NCBI GenBank assembly: GCA_905220665.1 | Contig: CAJNAR010000173.1 | Span: 124,001 to 188,000 of the forward strand | Source of the DNA: Albugo candida | Lineage: Eukaryota > Oomycota > Peronosporomycetes > Albuginales > Albuginaceae | DNA: 64,000 nt | Direction: 5' to 3' | Shown here: positions 63,101-64,000 of the stretch, piece after piece | Numbering within the stretch: position 1 is the stretch's first letter | How the letters are laid out: each line of letters opens with the position of its first letter | Position numbers and translations under genes: made by a program | Notes under the pieces: model-generated | Told to the model about the DNA's origin: nothing | The model's input: the letters and a program-made list of their open reading frames with translations, nothing else | Databases searched by the model: none

Positions 63101-64000
63101 TTAAAATTTTCCTTTCCGTTGCTTCGCCATCATCTGAATTGACCATTTTTTCTGCTCTTTATTCAACGTCAATGGCGCGATTTCCTGTCCGGCTCGCTTC
63201 ATAATTTTGGGCATTGTCAATGAATTGGTCGCATGCAACGTATTCCAATCGTTTCCCAATGGATTTCGCATCGCCATTTCGTATTCCGCGCGACACGTAA
63301 ATGGATATGGGACTTCTTTTGTCATAAATTTTGACACCTGTTTGTCTTTCTTCTCGTTAATCAGTACATTGGCCAATTTGCTGTCTTTGCGCTTGGCGAG
63401 GATCTGTTTTTTCGTTATTTCCACAAGCTTTTCCGCTTCGCGCTGACGCGATTTCTGACGAGACGACACGGGAACTCCTTCGCCTGCCCAAGTGCCCCAG
63501 CCATTCATTCCGATCAATTTCGCGATTTCAGCTCCTTTGATCGCGTTCGAGTCCTTTGACGCGATCAGATCCTTCTCACGAGCGATTGTATCGTCTTCAT
63601 CAGCGAATGCAAACGCTTGACGGACGAGTTCTTGTTGCGAATTGGGCGTTTTGGGGCGTTTACTTAACGTTTGCTTTGGGGAATTTTCATTCATTTTGCG
63701 TTTGAGAGCGCTTTTAGTGGATGGGTGAGTCGCCACTGCGGTTGACAGAGCGTCCATTGCGTTGGAAATTGCGACATCTTTGCTTTTCACTGGTGTTTTG
63801 ATGTGTTTATTCAACTTTTTCGACTTGGTATTGTGTGTGGCCAGCCATGGATTCTCTTCCTCGGGCTCGACGGACGTCTTGTTCACAGACTGATGAGATT
63901 TTGGAAGAAGTGAGGAGTGTTTTTCAACAAGCTGAATATCGGTTGATGGAGCAATTTCCGAGTCCGTGAGATCCACAGCAATTGTCAAAGCGGAGCATGC
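63101..64000 (-). CDS. UTP14: UTP14 (U3 snoRNP / SSU processome), C-terminal part
   Basis: The frame is open to the right edge of the window without an ATG, so the N-terminus lies beyond it; about 300 residues are visible. UTP14 landmarks: ENPWLA, the stretch ASKDSNAIKGAEIAKLIG followed by GWGTWAGEGV, which corresponds to the conserved G-W-G-x-W-x-G block, and then the C-terminal VPYPFTCRAEYEMAMRNPLG with NDWNTLHA, the R-x-P-[IL]-G-x-[ED]-W-N-T motif that marks the family. It activates the helicase Dhr1 in 18S rRNA maturation. Very basic overall (K-rich tail ending MMAKQRKGKF). Its 3' end precedes PPAN, also a ribosome factor. Confidence 0.93.
   Translation of the reverse strand, partial: ACSALTIAVDLTDSEIAPSTDIQLVEKHSSLLPKSHQSVNKTSVEPEEENPWLATHNTKSKKLNKHIKTPVKSKDVAISNAMDALSTAVATHPSTKSALKRKMNENSPKQTLSKRPKTPNSQQELVRQAFAFADEDDTIAREKDLIASKDSNAIKGAEIAKLIGMNGWGTWAGEGVPVSSRQKSRQREAEKLVEITKKQILAKRKDSKLANVLINEKKDKQVSKFMTKEVPYPFTCRAEYEMAMRNPLGNDWNTLHATNSLTMPKIMKRAGQEIAPLTLNKEQKKWSIQMMAKQRKGKF

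Noticed and set aside
1..64000. CRISPR arrays, bacterial operons, rRNA and tRNA genes
   Set aside because: No regularly spaced identical repeats, no Shine-Dalgarno-type organisation, and no cloverleaf with the T-loop consensus that I could find by eye; spliceosomal introns show a eukaryotic genome.

Overview
The window looks like nuclear DNA of an oomycete, most likely an obligate biotroph of the Albugo type. The evidence is indirect: gene-dense DNA with very short GT-AG introns (47 reconstructed here by frame continuity, 37-76 nt), animal/protist-style axonemal genes (DNAAF6, DNAL1) next to plant-like architectures (a dual-specificity phosphatase with a gelsolin-like segment), and one protein joining two cyclic-nucleotide-binding domains, a Ser/Thr kinase and a PP2C phosphatase, a combination I associate with oomycetes. 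Species assignment is inference. All start codons given are ATG; several frames open further upstream only through TTG or GTG.

Layout. 1-4026: the 3' part of a decayed Ty3/gypsy chromodomain retrotransposon ending in a probable LTR. 4033-9418: a 1.2 kb direct duplication of the promoter and first exon of the mitochondrial processing peptidase alpha gene. The left copy is a broken pseudogene and the right copy belongs to the complete gene; a degenerate pepsin-like protein gene lies between them. 9759-20280: an unknown basic protein, a one-pass membrane protein, a large focadhesin-like HEAT protein, a sparse stretch with a possible decayed gene, and a coiled-coil protein beside a set of imperfect palindromes. 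20281-23038 is a 2.7 kb gene-poor stretch.

23039-43523: PX-domain protein, DWRAK-tail protein, mitochondrial carrier (7 exons), the kinase-phosphatase fusion, an unknown coiled-coil/beta protein, a long coiled-coil protein, a beta-propeller-like protein, FIP1, DNAAF6, S-adenosylmethionine decarboxylase and CDP-diacylglycerol synthase.

44263-64000: prefoldin 3, eEF1B, a METTL23-like methyltransferase, dual-specificity phosphatase, 2OG-Fe(II) oxygenase, AFG2/SPATA5 AAA ATPase, an unknown four-exon gene, NF-YC, dynein light chain LC1, TAF1B/Rrn7, a secreted Gly/Ser-rich protein with an SMP-30-like propeller, a 10-exon cation diffusion facilitator, Peter Pan/SSF1, and UTP14 running off the right edge.

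Themes: ribosome supply (TAF1B, PPAN, UTP14, eEF1B, AFG2), zoospore flagella (DNAAF6, DNAL1), mitochondrion (MPP alpha, carrier, possibly the CDF transporter), and lipid/polyamine synthesis. Packing is extreme: stop codons of convergent genes lie 5 and 9 nt apart, and one gene pair on the same strand overlaps or nearly touches. I found no CRISPR array, rRNA or convincing tRNA.
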